The notes under the pieces were generated by a model, which saw only the letters and a list, made by a program, of their open reading frames with translations, was not told where the DNA came from and did not search any database. This document shows, piece after piece, positions 1 through 9,618 of a stretch of 64,000 bases of DNA. The position numbers and the translations under genes are program-made. The first letter of the stretch is position 1. The number at the start of each line of letters is the position of its first letter. The DNA comes from Papaver somniferum (lineage: Eukaryota > Streptophyta > Magnoliopsida > Ranunculales > Papaveraceae): positions 195,462,418-195,526,417 of the forward strand of contig NC_039358.1 of assembly GCF_003573695.1 (NCBI RefSeq), written 5' to 3'.

Positions 1-1693
1 TTTGTTAGGATTTGGATTAGTTCTGCATGGTCTTTCATCCTTCTTCTATTGTGAAATTTGACTTCCTTCATATTTTCTTGAATCAACGTACATAGAAAAG
101 CAATTTTTACTAGACGTATTGCCTTAGAACATATTAATTGTAATTTCAATACTATTTTCAAACTTTTTTTGTTAAAGACGAGTTTATCTAGTTTACAATT
201 TAGTCTCAGAAATCAATTTCCGACTTATAACGAAATGTGTAGACTTTTTTTAGTTAACGTATATAAAATTCAACATTTTTATGAACTCTTTCTTTTTGTG
301 TTGGCTTTGTCTTTCTATTTGATTCCAGATAGATGAAATTTGTTAGGATTTGAATTAGTTCTGCATGGTCTTTCATCCTTCTTCTATTGTGAAATTTGAC
401 TTCCTTCATATTTTCTTGAATCATCGTACATAGAAATGCAATTTTTACTAGACGTATTGCCTTATTACATATTCATTGTAATTACAATACATTTTTCAAA
501 CTTTTTCTGTTAAAGATGAGTTTATGTAGTTTACAATTTAGTCTCATAAATCAATTTCATATGTATAACGCAGTGTGTAGAGTTTTTTGAGTTAATGTAT
601 ATTAAATTCAACATATTTATGAACTCTTTCTTTTTGTGTTGGCTTTGTCTTTCTATTTGATTCCAGATAGATGAAATTTGTTAGGATTTGGATTAGTTCT
701 GCATGGTCTTTCATCCTTCTTCTATTGTGAAATTTGACTTCCTTCATATTTTCTTGAATCAACGTACATAGAAATGCAATTTTTACTAGGCGTATTGCCT
801 TATAACATATTAATTGTAATTACAGTACATTTTTCAAACTTTTTTTGTTGAAGATGAGTTTATCTTGTTTACAATTTAGTCTCATAAATCAATTTCCGAC
901 TTTTAACGAAATGTGTAGACTTTTTTGAATTAACGTATATAAAATTCCATTTTTATGAACTCTTTCTTTTTGTGTTGGCTTTGTCTTTCTATTTGATTCA
1001 AGATAGATGAAACTTGTTAGGATTTGGATTAGTTCCGCATGGTCTTTCATCCTTCTTCTATTGGGAAATTTGACTTCCTTCATATTTTCTTGAATCAACG
1101 TACATAGAAAAGCAATTTTTCTAGACGTATTTCCTTAGAACATATTAATTGTAATTACACTACATTTTTCAAACTTTTTCTGTTAAAGACGAGTTTATCT
1201 AGTTTACAATTTAGTCTCGAAAATCAATTTCCGACTTATAACGAAATGTGTAGACTTTTTTTAGTTAACGTATATAAAATTCAACATTTTTATGAACTCT
1301 TTCTTTTTGTGTTGGCTTTGTCTTTCTATTTGATTCAAGATAGATGAAATTTGTTAGGATTTGGATTAGTTCTGCATGGTCTTTCATCCTTCTTCTATTG
1401 TGAAATTTGACTTCCTTCATATTTTCTTGAATCAACGTACATAGAAAAGCAATTTTTACTAGACGTATTGCCTTAGAACATATTAATTGTAATTTCAATA
1501 CTATTTTCAAACTTTTTTTGTTAAAGACGAGTTTATCTAGTTTACAATTTAGTCTCAGAAATCAATTTCCGACTTATAACGAAATGTGTAGACTTTTTTT
1601 AGTTAACGTATATAAAATTCAACATTTTTATGAACTCTTTCTTTTTGTGTTGGCTTTGTCTTTCTATTTTATTCAAGATAGATGAAATTTTTT
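1..1693 (-). repeat. Satellite array, minus orientation (about 5 monomers of ~337 bp)
   Basis: This is the reverse complement of the monomer that fills the rest of the window. Landmarks such as gaaatttgacttccttcat recur every ~336-337 bp near positions 53, 390, 727, 1065 and 1401. The array runs off the left edge, so its true length is unknown. Monomers are similar but not identical; for example one has gaaacttgttagg where others have gaaatttgttagg. The 69- and 81-residue minus-strand reading frames here are satellite read-through. It is the only inverted stretch in the window. Confidence 0.97.
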
Positions 1694-1930
1694 AGGATAT
1701 ATTTACCCTAACATAAAAGAAATTTATGAAATTTGTGAAATTTGAGAGGAAACGCCAACATTGCTTCAGAAACTATACCAACTTCCTTGCAAAGCATATC
1801 CACTAATTCTCCATCCGCATCGTCTAAACTAAAGATCATTTTACACATTGCCTTAAAGGTTATCTGCAACAATAACACAAATAAGACCGATTTATCGAAT
1901 TAAACTCTTATGTTAGGGTAAATATATCCT
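1694..1930. repeat. Inversion junction: 23-bp inverted repeat around a non-satellite spacer
   Basis: Positions 1694-1716 (starting aggatatatttaccctaac) are the perfect reverse complement of 1908-1930. Outside them the satellite arms continue the symmetry: gatagatgaaatt next to the left end mirrors aatttcatctatc next to the right end, with one mismatch in the first 22 bp. Both arms leave the satellite at the same monomer position, the cctaacaaatttc motif. Most of the 23-bp repeat is therefore not satellite. The 191-bp centre (1717-1907) is unrelated to the monomer. The repeat could be terminal inverted repeats of a small DNA transposon or a palindrome formed during repair; no target duplication can be assigned because both flanks are satellite. 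Confidence 0.8.
1712..1863 (-). pseudogene. Gene fragment resembling a plant cytochrome P450 exon with an upstream splice acceptor
   Basis: On the minus strand a pyrimidine-containing stretch ends in ttgttgcag at 1872-1864, a good 3' splice-site match. It is followed by an open frame of about 50 codons beginning ITFKAMCKMIFSLDDADGEL, continuing through a segment that reads EVGIVSEAMLAFPLKF, and closing at a TAG inside the inverted repeat. From memory of family patterns, an F-K-x-[MV]-[CI]-K-M-[IL]-x-S-L motif followed by EAMLA(F/L)P(L/I) resembles the mid-protein region of clan-85 plant P450s (CYP85/88/707/722 type), just after an intron. The haem-binding loop and all other P450 motifs are absent, so it cannot work alone. 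The end is low complexity (repeats of aaatttca). A different protein family remains possible. Confidence 0.35.
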
Positions 1931-3960
1931 AACAAATTTCATCTATCTTGAATCAAATAGAAAGACAAAGCCAACACAAAAATAAAGAGTTCATAAAAAT
2001 GTTGAATTTTATATACGTTAACTCAAAAAAGTCTACAAACTTCGGTATAAGTCGGAAAATGATTTCTGAGACTAAATTGTAAACTAGATAAACTCATCTT
2101 TAACAGAAAAAGTTTGAAAAATGTATTTTAATCACAAATTATATGTTCTAAGGAATTACGTATAGTAAAATTTGCATTTCTATGTACGTTAATTCAAGAA
2201 AATATGAAGGAAGCAAAATTTCACAATAGAAGAAGGATGAAAGACCAGTAAAAACTAATCCAAATTGTAACAAATGTCATCTATTTGAATGAAATTGAAA
2301 GACAAAGCCAATACAATAAATAAAGAGTTCATAAAAATGTTGAATTTTTACACGTTAACTCAAATAAGTCTACACTCTTTGTTATTAGTCGGAAGTTGAT
2401 TTGTGAGACTAAATTGTAAACAAGATAAACTCATCTTTAACAGAAAAGGTTTGAAAAATGTAATGTAATCCTAATTAATATGTTCTAAGCCATTACGTCT
2501 AGTAAAAATTGCATTTCTATGTACGTTGATTCAAGAAAATATGAAGGAAGTCAAATTTCACAATATAAGAAGGATGAAAGACCATCCGGAACTAATCCAA
2601 ATTCTAACAAATTTCATCTATTCGAATCAAATTGAAAGACAAAGCCAAGACAAAAATAAAGAGTTCATAAAAATGTTGAATATTTTATACGTTAACTCAA
2701 AAAAGTCTACACTCTTAGTCATAAGTCGGAAGTCGATTTGTGAGACTAAATTGTAAACTAGTTAAACTCATCTTTAACAGAAAAATTTTAAAAAATGTAT
2801 TATAATCACAATAAATATGTTCTAAGGCAGTACATTAGTAAAAATTGCATTTCTATGTACGTTGATTTAAAAATATATGAAGGAAGTCAAATTTCACAAT
2901 AGAAGAAGGATGAAAGACCAAGCAGAACTAATCCAAATCCTAACAAATTTCATCTATCTTGAAACAAATAGAAAGACAAAGCCAACACAAAAATAAAGTG
3001 TTCATAAAAATGTTGAATTTTATATATGTTAACTAAAAAAGTCTACACACTTCGTTATACGACTGAAATTGATTTCTGAGACTAAATTGTAAACTAGATA
3101 AACTCATCTTTAATAGATTTTTTTTTAAAATGTATTGTAATCACACATAATATATTCTAAGGCATTACGTCTAGTAAAAGTTGCATTTCTATGTACGTTG
3201 ATTCAAGAAAATATGAAGGAAGTCAAAATTCACAATAGAAGAAGGATGAAAGACCAGCCAGAACTAATCCAAATTCCAACAAATTTCATCCATTTGAATG
3301 AAATTGAAAGACAAAGCCAATACAAAAATAAAGAGTTCATAAAAATGTTAGATTTTTTATACGTTCACTCAAAAAAGTCTACACTCTTCGTTATAAGTCG
3401 GAAGTTGATTTTTGAGACTAAATTGTAAACTAGATAAACTCATCTTTAACTGAAAAAGTTTGAAAATTGTATTGTTATCACAATTAATATGTTCTAAGGC
3501 AGTACGTCTAGTAAAACTTGCATTTCTAGTTACGTTGATTCAAGAATATATTAAGGAAGTCAATTTTAACAATGGAAGAAGGATGAAAGGCCAAGCAGAA
3601 ATAATCCAAATCCTAACAAATTTCATCTATCTTGAATCAAATAGAAAGACAAAGCCAACAAAAAAAGAAAGAGTTCATAAAAATGTTGAATTTTATATAC
3701 GTTAACTCAAAAAAGTCTACAAACTTCGGCATAAGTCGGAAACTGATTTCTGAGACTAAATTGTAAACTAGATAAACTCATCTTTAACAGAAAAAGTTTC
3801 AAAAATGTATTTTTATCACAAATTATATGTTTTGAGGTATTACGTCTAGTAAAAATTGCATTTCTATGTACGTTAATTCAAGAAAATATGAAGGAAGCAA
3901 AATTTCACAATAGAAGAAGGATGAAAGACCAGTAAGAACTAATCCAAATTGTACAAATGT
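1931..3960 (+). repeat. Satellite array segment, plus orientation (about 6 monomers)
   Basis: These are head-to-tail ~337-bp monomers starting directly at the inversion junction. The recurring landmark acgttgattcaagaaaatatg is followed about 167 bp later by the related tacgttaactcaaaaaagtc. Subtypes differ by point changes (ccatccggaac, ccagccagaac, ccaagcagaac). The last 16 bp (3945-3960) are the upstream target-site duplication of the next LINE fragment. Read-through frames of 76-81 residues at 2526, 3198 and 3460 are not considered genes. Confidence 0.97.
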
Positions 3961-4226
3961 TTTTATACGGATATTATGGATGAAATTTTTTCTAAGATCA
4001 AATCGTATAGAGTTGGTAGCAGCAGAAGTAAATTGAAAGGAGTTGGCTATAGATATAGGTAGCTTCTTTTAATTTTCTTTTTTGTGGTTATTACTTTTGA
4101 TATTTCTTAAAAGTTATTTAGTCCCCTTTGGTTTATGGGGGTAGGGAGTTTTGTGCTCCAATTTTTTAATTCTTGTAATTACGTTTTTTTTTATAATAAA
4201 CTTTGGACTTAACAAAAAAAAAAAAG
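3961..4226 (+). mobile_element. 5'-truncated LINE-type element (same family as 19007-21504)
   Basis: This 266-bp insertion matches the 3' end of the long element at 19007-21504. It carries the last ~30 codons of the ORF1-like gene (ending SKLKGVGYRYR and TAG), the 3' UTR with tagggagttttgtgctcc, an AATAAA at 4195-4200 and a poly(A) tail. It is flanked by caaattgtacaaatgt (3945-3960) and caaattgtaacaaatgt (4227-4243), a target-site duplication of 16-17 bp with one indel. Truncation at the 5' end, the A-tail and the duplication are the hallmarks of target-primed reverse transcription. Differences from the long copy (for example SKIKSYR against SKSKWYR) and a different target site show an independent insertion. 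Confidence 0.92.
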
Positions 4227-7200
4227 CAAATTGTAACAAATGTCATCTATTTGAAAGAAATTGAAAGAAAAATCCAATACAAAAATAAAGAGTTCATAAA
4301 AATGTTGCATTTTTATACGTTAACTCAAATAAGTGTACACTCTTTGTTATAAGTCGGAAGTTGATTTCTGAGACTAAATTGTAAACAAGATAAACTCCTC
4401 TTTAACTGAAAAAGTTTGAAAAATGTATTGGAATCACAATTAATATGTTCTAAGCCATTACGTCTAGTAAAATTCTCATTTCTGTGTACATTGATTCAAG
4501 AAAATATGAAGTAAGTCAAATTTCACAATATAAGAAGGATGAAAGACCAGCCAGAACTAATCCAAATTCTAACAAATTTCATCTATTTGAATCAAATTGA
4601 AAGACAAAGCCAAGAGAAAAAATAAAAAGTTCATAAAAATGTTGAATTTTGTATACGTTAACTCAATAAAGTCTACACACTTCGTTATACATCTGAAATT
4701 AATTTCTGAGACTAAATTGTAAACTAGATAAACTCATTTTTAACAGAAAAAGTTTTAAAAATGTATTGTAATCACAAATAATATGTTCTAAGGCATTACG
4801 TCTAGTAAAAATGTACGTTGATTCAAGAAAGTATGAAGGAAGTCAAATTTCACAATTGAAGAAGGATAAATGCCCAGGCAGAACTAATCAAAATTCCAAC
4901 AAATTTCATCTATTTTAATCAAATTGAAAGACAAAGCCAATACAAAAATAAAGAGTTCATAAAAATGTTAGATTTTTTATACGTTAACTCAAAAAAGTCT
5001 ACACTCTTCGTTATAAGTCGGAAGTTGATTTCTGAGACTAAATTGTAAACTAGATAAGCTCATCTTTAACAAAAAAAGTTTGAAAAATGTATTGTTATCA
5101 CAATTAATATGTTCTAAGGCAGTACGTCTAGTAAAACTTGCATTTCTATGTACGTTGATTCAAGAATATATGAAGGAAGTCAAATTTCACAATAGAAGAA
5201 GGATGAAAGGCCAAGCATAACTAATCCAAATCCTAACAAATTTCATCTATCTTGAATCAAATAGAAAGACAAAGACAACACAAAAAGAAAGAGTTCATAA
5301 AAATGTTGAATTTTATATACGTTAACTCAAAAAAGTCTACAAACTTCGGTATAAGTCGGAAATTGATTTCTGAGACTAAATTGTAAACTAGATAAACTCA
5401 TCTTTAACAGAAAAAGTTTGAAAAATGTATTTTAATAACAAATTATATGTTCTAAGGAATTACGTCTAGTAAAAATTGCATTTCTATGTACGTTAATTCA
5501 AGAAAACATGAAGGAAACCAAATTTGACAATAGAAGAAGGATGAAAGACCAGCAAGAACTAATCTAAATTGTAACAAATTTCATCTATTTGAATGAAATT
5601 GAAAGACAAAGCCAATACAAAAATAAAGAGTTCATAAAAATGTCGAATTTTTATACGTTCACTCAAATAAGTCTACACTCTTTGTTATAAGTCGGAAGTT
5701 GATTTTTGAGACTAAATTGTAAACAAGATAAACTCATCTTTAACAGAAAAAGTTTGAAAAATGTACTGTAATCACAATTAATATGTTCTAAGCCATTACG
5801 TCTAGTAAAAATTGCATTTCTATGTACGTTGATTCAAGAAAATAAGAAGGAAGTCAAATTTCACAATATAAGAAGGATGAAAGACCATCCGGAACTAATC
5901 CAAATTCTAACAAATTTTATCTATTTGAACCAAATTGAAAGACAAAGCCAAGACAAAAATAAAGAGTTCATAAAAATGTTTAATATTTTATACGTTAACT
6001 CAAAAAAGCTACACTCTTTGTTATAAGTCGGAAGTTGATTTTTGAGACTAAATTGTAAACAAGATAAACTCATCTTTAACAGAAAAAGTTTGAAAAATGT
6101 ATTGTAATCACAATAAATATGTTCTAAGGTAGTACGTTAGTAAAAATTGCATTTCTATGTACGTTGATTCAAGAATATATGAAGGAAGTCAATTTTCACA
6201 ATGGAAGAAGGATGAAAGGCCAAGCAGAAATAATCCAAATCCTAACAAATTTCATCTATCTTGAATCAAATAGAAAGACAAAGCCAACACAAAAAGAAAG
6301 AGTTCATAAAAATGTTGAATTTTATATACGTTAACTCAAAAAAGTCTACAAACTTCGGTATAAGTCGGAAACTGATTTCTGTGACTAAATTGTAAACTAG
6401 ATAAACTCATCTTTAACAGAAAAAGTTTTAAAAATGTATTTTAATCACAAATTAAATGTTCTAAGGAATTACGTCTAGTAAAAATTGCATTTCTATGTAC
6501 GTTAATTCAAGAAAACATGAAGGAAGCCAAATTTCACAATAGAAGAAGGATGAAAGACCAGCCAGAACTAATCCAATTGTAACAAATTTCATCTATTTGA
6601 ATGAAATTGAAAGACAAAGCCAACAGAAAAAGAAAGAGTTCACAAAAATGTTGAATTTTATATACGTTAACTCAAAAAATTCTACACTCTTCGTTATAAA
6701 TCGGAAGTTGATTTCTGAGACTAAATTGTAAACTAGATAAACTTATCTTTAACTGAAAAAGTTTGAAAATTGTATTGTTATCACAATTAATATGTTCTAA
6801 GGCAGTACGTCTAGTAAAACTTGCATTTCTAGTTACGTTGATTCAAGAATATATGAAGGAAGTCAATTTTCACAACGGAAGAAGGATGAGAGGCCAAGCA
6901 GAAATAATCCAAATCCTAACAAATTTCATCTATCTTGAATCAAATAGAAAGACAAAGCCAACACAAAAAGAAAGAGTTCATAAAAATGTTGAATTTTATA
7001 TACGTTAACTCAAAAAAGTCTACAAACTTCGGTATAAGTCAGAAACTGATTTCTGAGACTAAATTGTAAACTAGATAAACTCATCTTTAAAAGAAAAAGT
7101 TTGAAAAATGTATTTTAATCACAAATTATATGTTCTAAGGAATTAAGTCTAGTAAAAATTGCATTTCTATGTACGTTACTTCAAGAAAATCTGAAGGAAG

Positions 7201-7366
7201 CAAAATTTCAGAATGGAAGAAGGATGAAAGACCAGTCATAACTAATCCAAATTGAAACAAATGTCATCTATTTGAATGAAATTGAAAGACAAAGCCAATA
7301 ATAAAGAGTTCATAAAAATGTTGAATTTTTATACGTTAACTCAAATAAGTCTACACTCTTTGTTAT
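4227..7366 (+). repeat. Satellite array segment (about 9 monomers)
   Basis: Plus-oriented ~337-bp monomers with a 5- to 6-mer higher-order pattern. For instance, the subtype carrying ttgcatttctagttacg occurs at about 3516 and 6819, and again in the next segment. One monomer near 4800 lacks ~11 bp between gtaaaa and atgtacg. At about 6005 the sequence changes abruptly to a type identical to the stretch after the LINE fragment at 7810, reported as a recombination junction. Positions 7351-7366 (ctacactctttgttat) are the target-site duplication of the next insertion. Confidence 0.96.
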
Positions 7367-7809
7367 TTCCAATTATATGGCGGAGTTGTATAGCATTCTG
7401 ATTGGTTTAGAATGGGCAGTTCAATGGGGATACCGGGATGTTCTAGTGCGGACTGATTCATCAAGTCTCATAACAGCTCTGGAAGGGGATTCTATTCCTT
7501 GGTTTGCTAGACAGAGATGGTATGATGTAAAGGGCATGTTTGATTCTATAATTTTTGTGCACACGTACCGTGAAGCCAATTTCGCAGCTGACAAGATGGC
7601 GAAGAATGGTTGTTAATAGATAATGGAGTGAGACTCACTTTTGTTGGTCGTCCTAATTTGTTAAACTCAATTAAGTTCCCTTATGTTTCGTATTTTCGAT
7701 TGAAATAGTATTTTGTGTTTTTGTGGTTGCTATGACCTCTTTTCTCATGTACTATCTTGTAAATATCTCTTTTCTTTAATACAATTTTTTGACTTATCGA
7801 AAAAAAAAG
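7367..7809 (+). mobile_element. 5'-truncated LINE, ORF2 3' end with RNase H domain (copy 1)
   Basis: This 443-bp insertion is flanked by a 16-bp duplication, ctacactctttgttat, at 7351-7366 and 7810-7825. It holds the end of a LINE ORF2, a 3' UTR of about 90 bp and an A-tail at 7800-7808 followed by one g. Base composition is clearly less A-biased than the surrounding satellite. The 3' UTR lacks the gggag hairpin found in the other LINEs here, so it belongs to a different LINE family. Truncation at 7367 removed everything upstream, including endonuclease and reverse transcriptase. A second copy with the same truncation point lies at 9177-9618. Confidence 0.93.
7368..7708 (+). pseudogene. LINE ORF2 C-terminal fragment: partial RNase H-like domain
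   Basis: The frame reads SNYMAELYSILIGLEWAV, then VRTDSSSLITALEG, then HTYREANFAADKMAKNG. This matches the RNase H (RVT_3-type) domain at the end of plant LINE ORF2. In a D-E-D-D active site the glutamate of AELY, the aspartate of RTDSSS and the aspartate of AADKMA are visible; the first-strand aspartate was lost by 5' truncation. After GC a TAA stops the frame at 7614-7616, but a shifted frame continues LLIDNGVRLTFVGRPNLLNS and on to PYVSYFRLK with TAG at 7706-7708. That is the usual GRPxFLxSxExPxVSYFRF tail of plant LINE ORF2, so the gene has a frameshift near 7612. It has no promoter or start and is not functional. Confidence 0.85.
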
Positions 7810-9176
7810 CTACACTCTTTGTTATAAGTCGGAAGTTGATTTTTGAGACTAAATTGTAAACAAGATAAACTCATCTTTAACAGAAAAAGTTTGAAAAATG
7901 TATTGTAATCACAATAAATATGTTCTAAGGTAGTACGTTAGTAAAAATTGCATTTCTATGTACGTTGATTCAAGAATATATGAAGGAAGTCAATTTTCAC
8001 AATGGAAGAAGGATGAAAGGCCAAGCAGAAATAATCCAAATCCTAACAAATTTCATCTATCTTGAATCAAATAGAAAGACAAAGCCAACACAAAAAGAAA
8101 GAGTTCATAAAAATGTTGAATTTTATATACGTTAACTCAAAAAAGTCTACAAACTTCGGTATAAGTCGGAAACTGATTTCTGTGACTAAATTGTAAACTA
8201 GATAAACTCATCTTTAACAGAAAAAGTTTTAAAAATGTATTTTAATCACAAATTAAATGTTCTAAGGAATTACGTCTAGTAAAAATTGCATTTCTATGTA
8301 CGTTAATTCAAGAAAACATGAAGGAAGCCAAATTTCACAATAGAAGAAGGATGAAAGACCAGCCAGAACTAATCCAATTGTAACAAATTTCATCTATTTG
8401 AATGAAATTGAAAGACAAAGCCAACAGAAAAAGAAAGAGTTCACAAAAATGTTGAATTTTATATACGTTAACTCAAAAAAGTCTACACACTTCGTTATAA
8501 GTCGGAAATTGATTTCTGAGACTAAATTGTAATGTAAATAAACTCATCTTTAACAGAAAAGTTTGAAAAATGTATTGTAATCAGAATTAATATGTTCTAA
8601 GGCAATACGTCTAGTAAAAATTGCATTTCTATGTACGTTGATTCAAGAATATATTAAGGAAGTCAAATTTCACAATAGAAGAAGGATGAAAGACCAAGCA
8701 GAACTAATCCAAATCCTAAAAAATTTCATCTATCTTGAATCAAATAGAAAGACAAAGCCAACACAAAAAGAAAGTGTTCATAAAAATGTTGAATTTTTTA
8801 TATGTTAACTAAAAAAGTCTACACACTTCGTTATACGACTGAAATTGATTTCTGAGACTAAATTGTAAACTAGATAAACTCATCTTTAATAGAATTTTTT
8901 TTTAAAATGTATTGTAATCACACATAATATGTTCTAAGGCATTACATCTAGTAAAAATTGCATTTCTATGTACGTTGATTCAAGAAAATATGAAGGAAGT
9001 CAAATTTCACAATAGAAGAAGGATGGAAGAAGGATGAAAGACCAGTCATAACTAATCCAAATTGAAACAAATGTCATCTATTTGAATGAAATTGAAAGAC
9101 AAAGCCAATAATAAAGAGTTCATAAAAATGTTGAATTTTTATACGTTAACTCAAATAAGTCTACACTCTTTGTTAT
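7810..9176 (+). repeat. Satellite array segment (about 4 monomers)
   Basis: The first ~675 bp (7804-8480) are essentially identical to 6005-6680. Near 9010-9030 the text reads agaagaaggatggaagaaggatg, in which a gaagaaggatg motif is doubled out of register. That marks a join between an ordinary monomer and a duplicated copy of the flank found at 7214-7366. Positions 9161-9176 repeat the 16-bp target duplication. Confidence 0.95.
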
Positions 9177-9618
9177 TTCCAATTATATGGCGGAGTTGTA
9201 TAGCATTCTGATTGGTTTAGAATGGGCAGTTCAATGGGGATACCGGGATGTTCTAGTGCGGACTGATTCATCAAGTGTCATAACAGCTTTGGAAGGGGAT
9301 TCTATTCCTTGATTTGCTAGACAGAGATGGTATGATGTAAAGGGCATGTTTGATTCTATAAATTTTTTGCCCACGTACCGTGAAGCCAATTTCGCAGCTG
9401 ACAAGATGGCGAAGACTGGTTTTTATTAGATAATAGAGTGAGACTCACTTTTGTTGGTCGTCCTGATTTGTTAAACTCAATTGAGTTCCCATATGTTTCC
9501 TATTTTCGATTGAAATAGTATTTTGAGTTTTTGGGGTTGCTGTGACCTTTTTTCTCATGTACTATCTTTTAAATATTTCTTTTCTTTAATAAAATTTTTG
9601 ACTTATCGAAAAAAAAAA
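9177..9618 (+). mobile_element. 5'-truncated LINE, ORF2 3' end with RNase H domain (copy 2)
   Basis: This has the same 5' truncation point, insertion site and 16-bp target duplication (9161-9176 and 9619-9634) as copy 1 at 7367-7809, so it arose by duplication of satellite plus LINE rather than by a second insertion. It has diverged at a dozen or more positions. The partial RNase H frame has a TGG-to-TGA nonsense change at 9310-9312, a silent-looking tcaagtgtcat/tcaagtctcat difference and a gaagactgg/gaagaatgg change. The tail portion still reads LTFVGRPDLLNSIEFPYVSY in the shifted frame. The A-tail runs about 9609-9618 and lacks the trailing g of copy 1. Confidence 0.93.

Noticed and set aside
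1694..1930. A complete autonomous DNA transposon
   Set aside because: It is only 237 bp, with no transposase and no assignable target duplication. At most it is a MITE- or Pack-type element.
7351..7825. A host RNase H or reverse-transcriptase gene
   Set aside because: The 16-bp target duplication, poly(A) and 5' truncation show that it is a dead LINE 3' end, and the first catalytic aspartate is missing.
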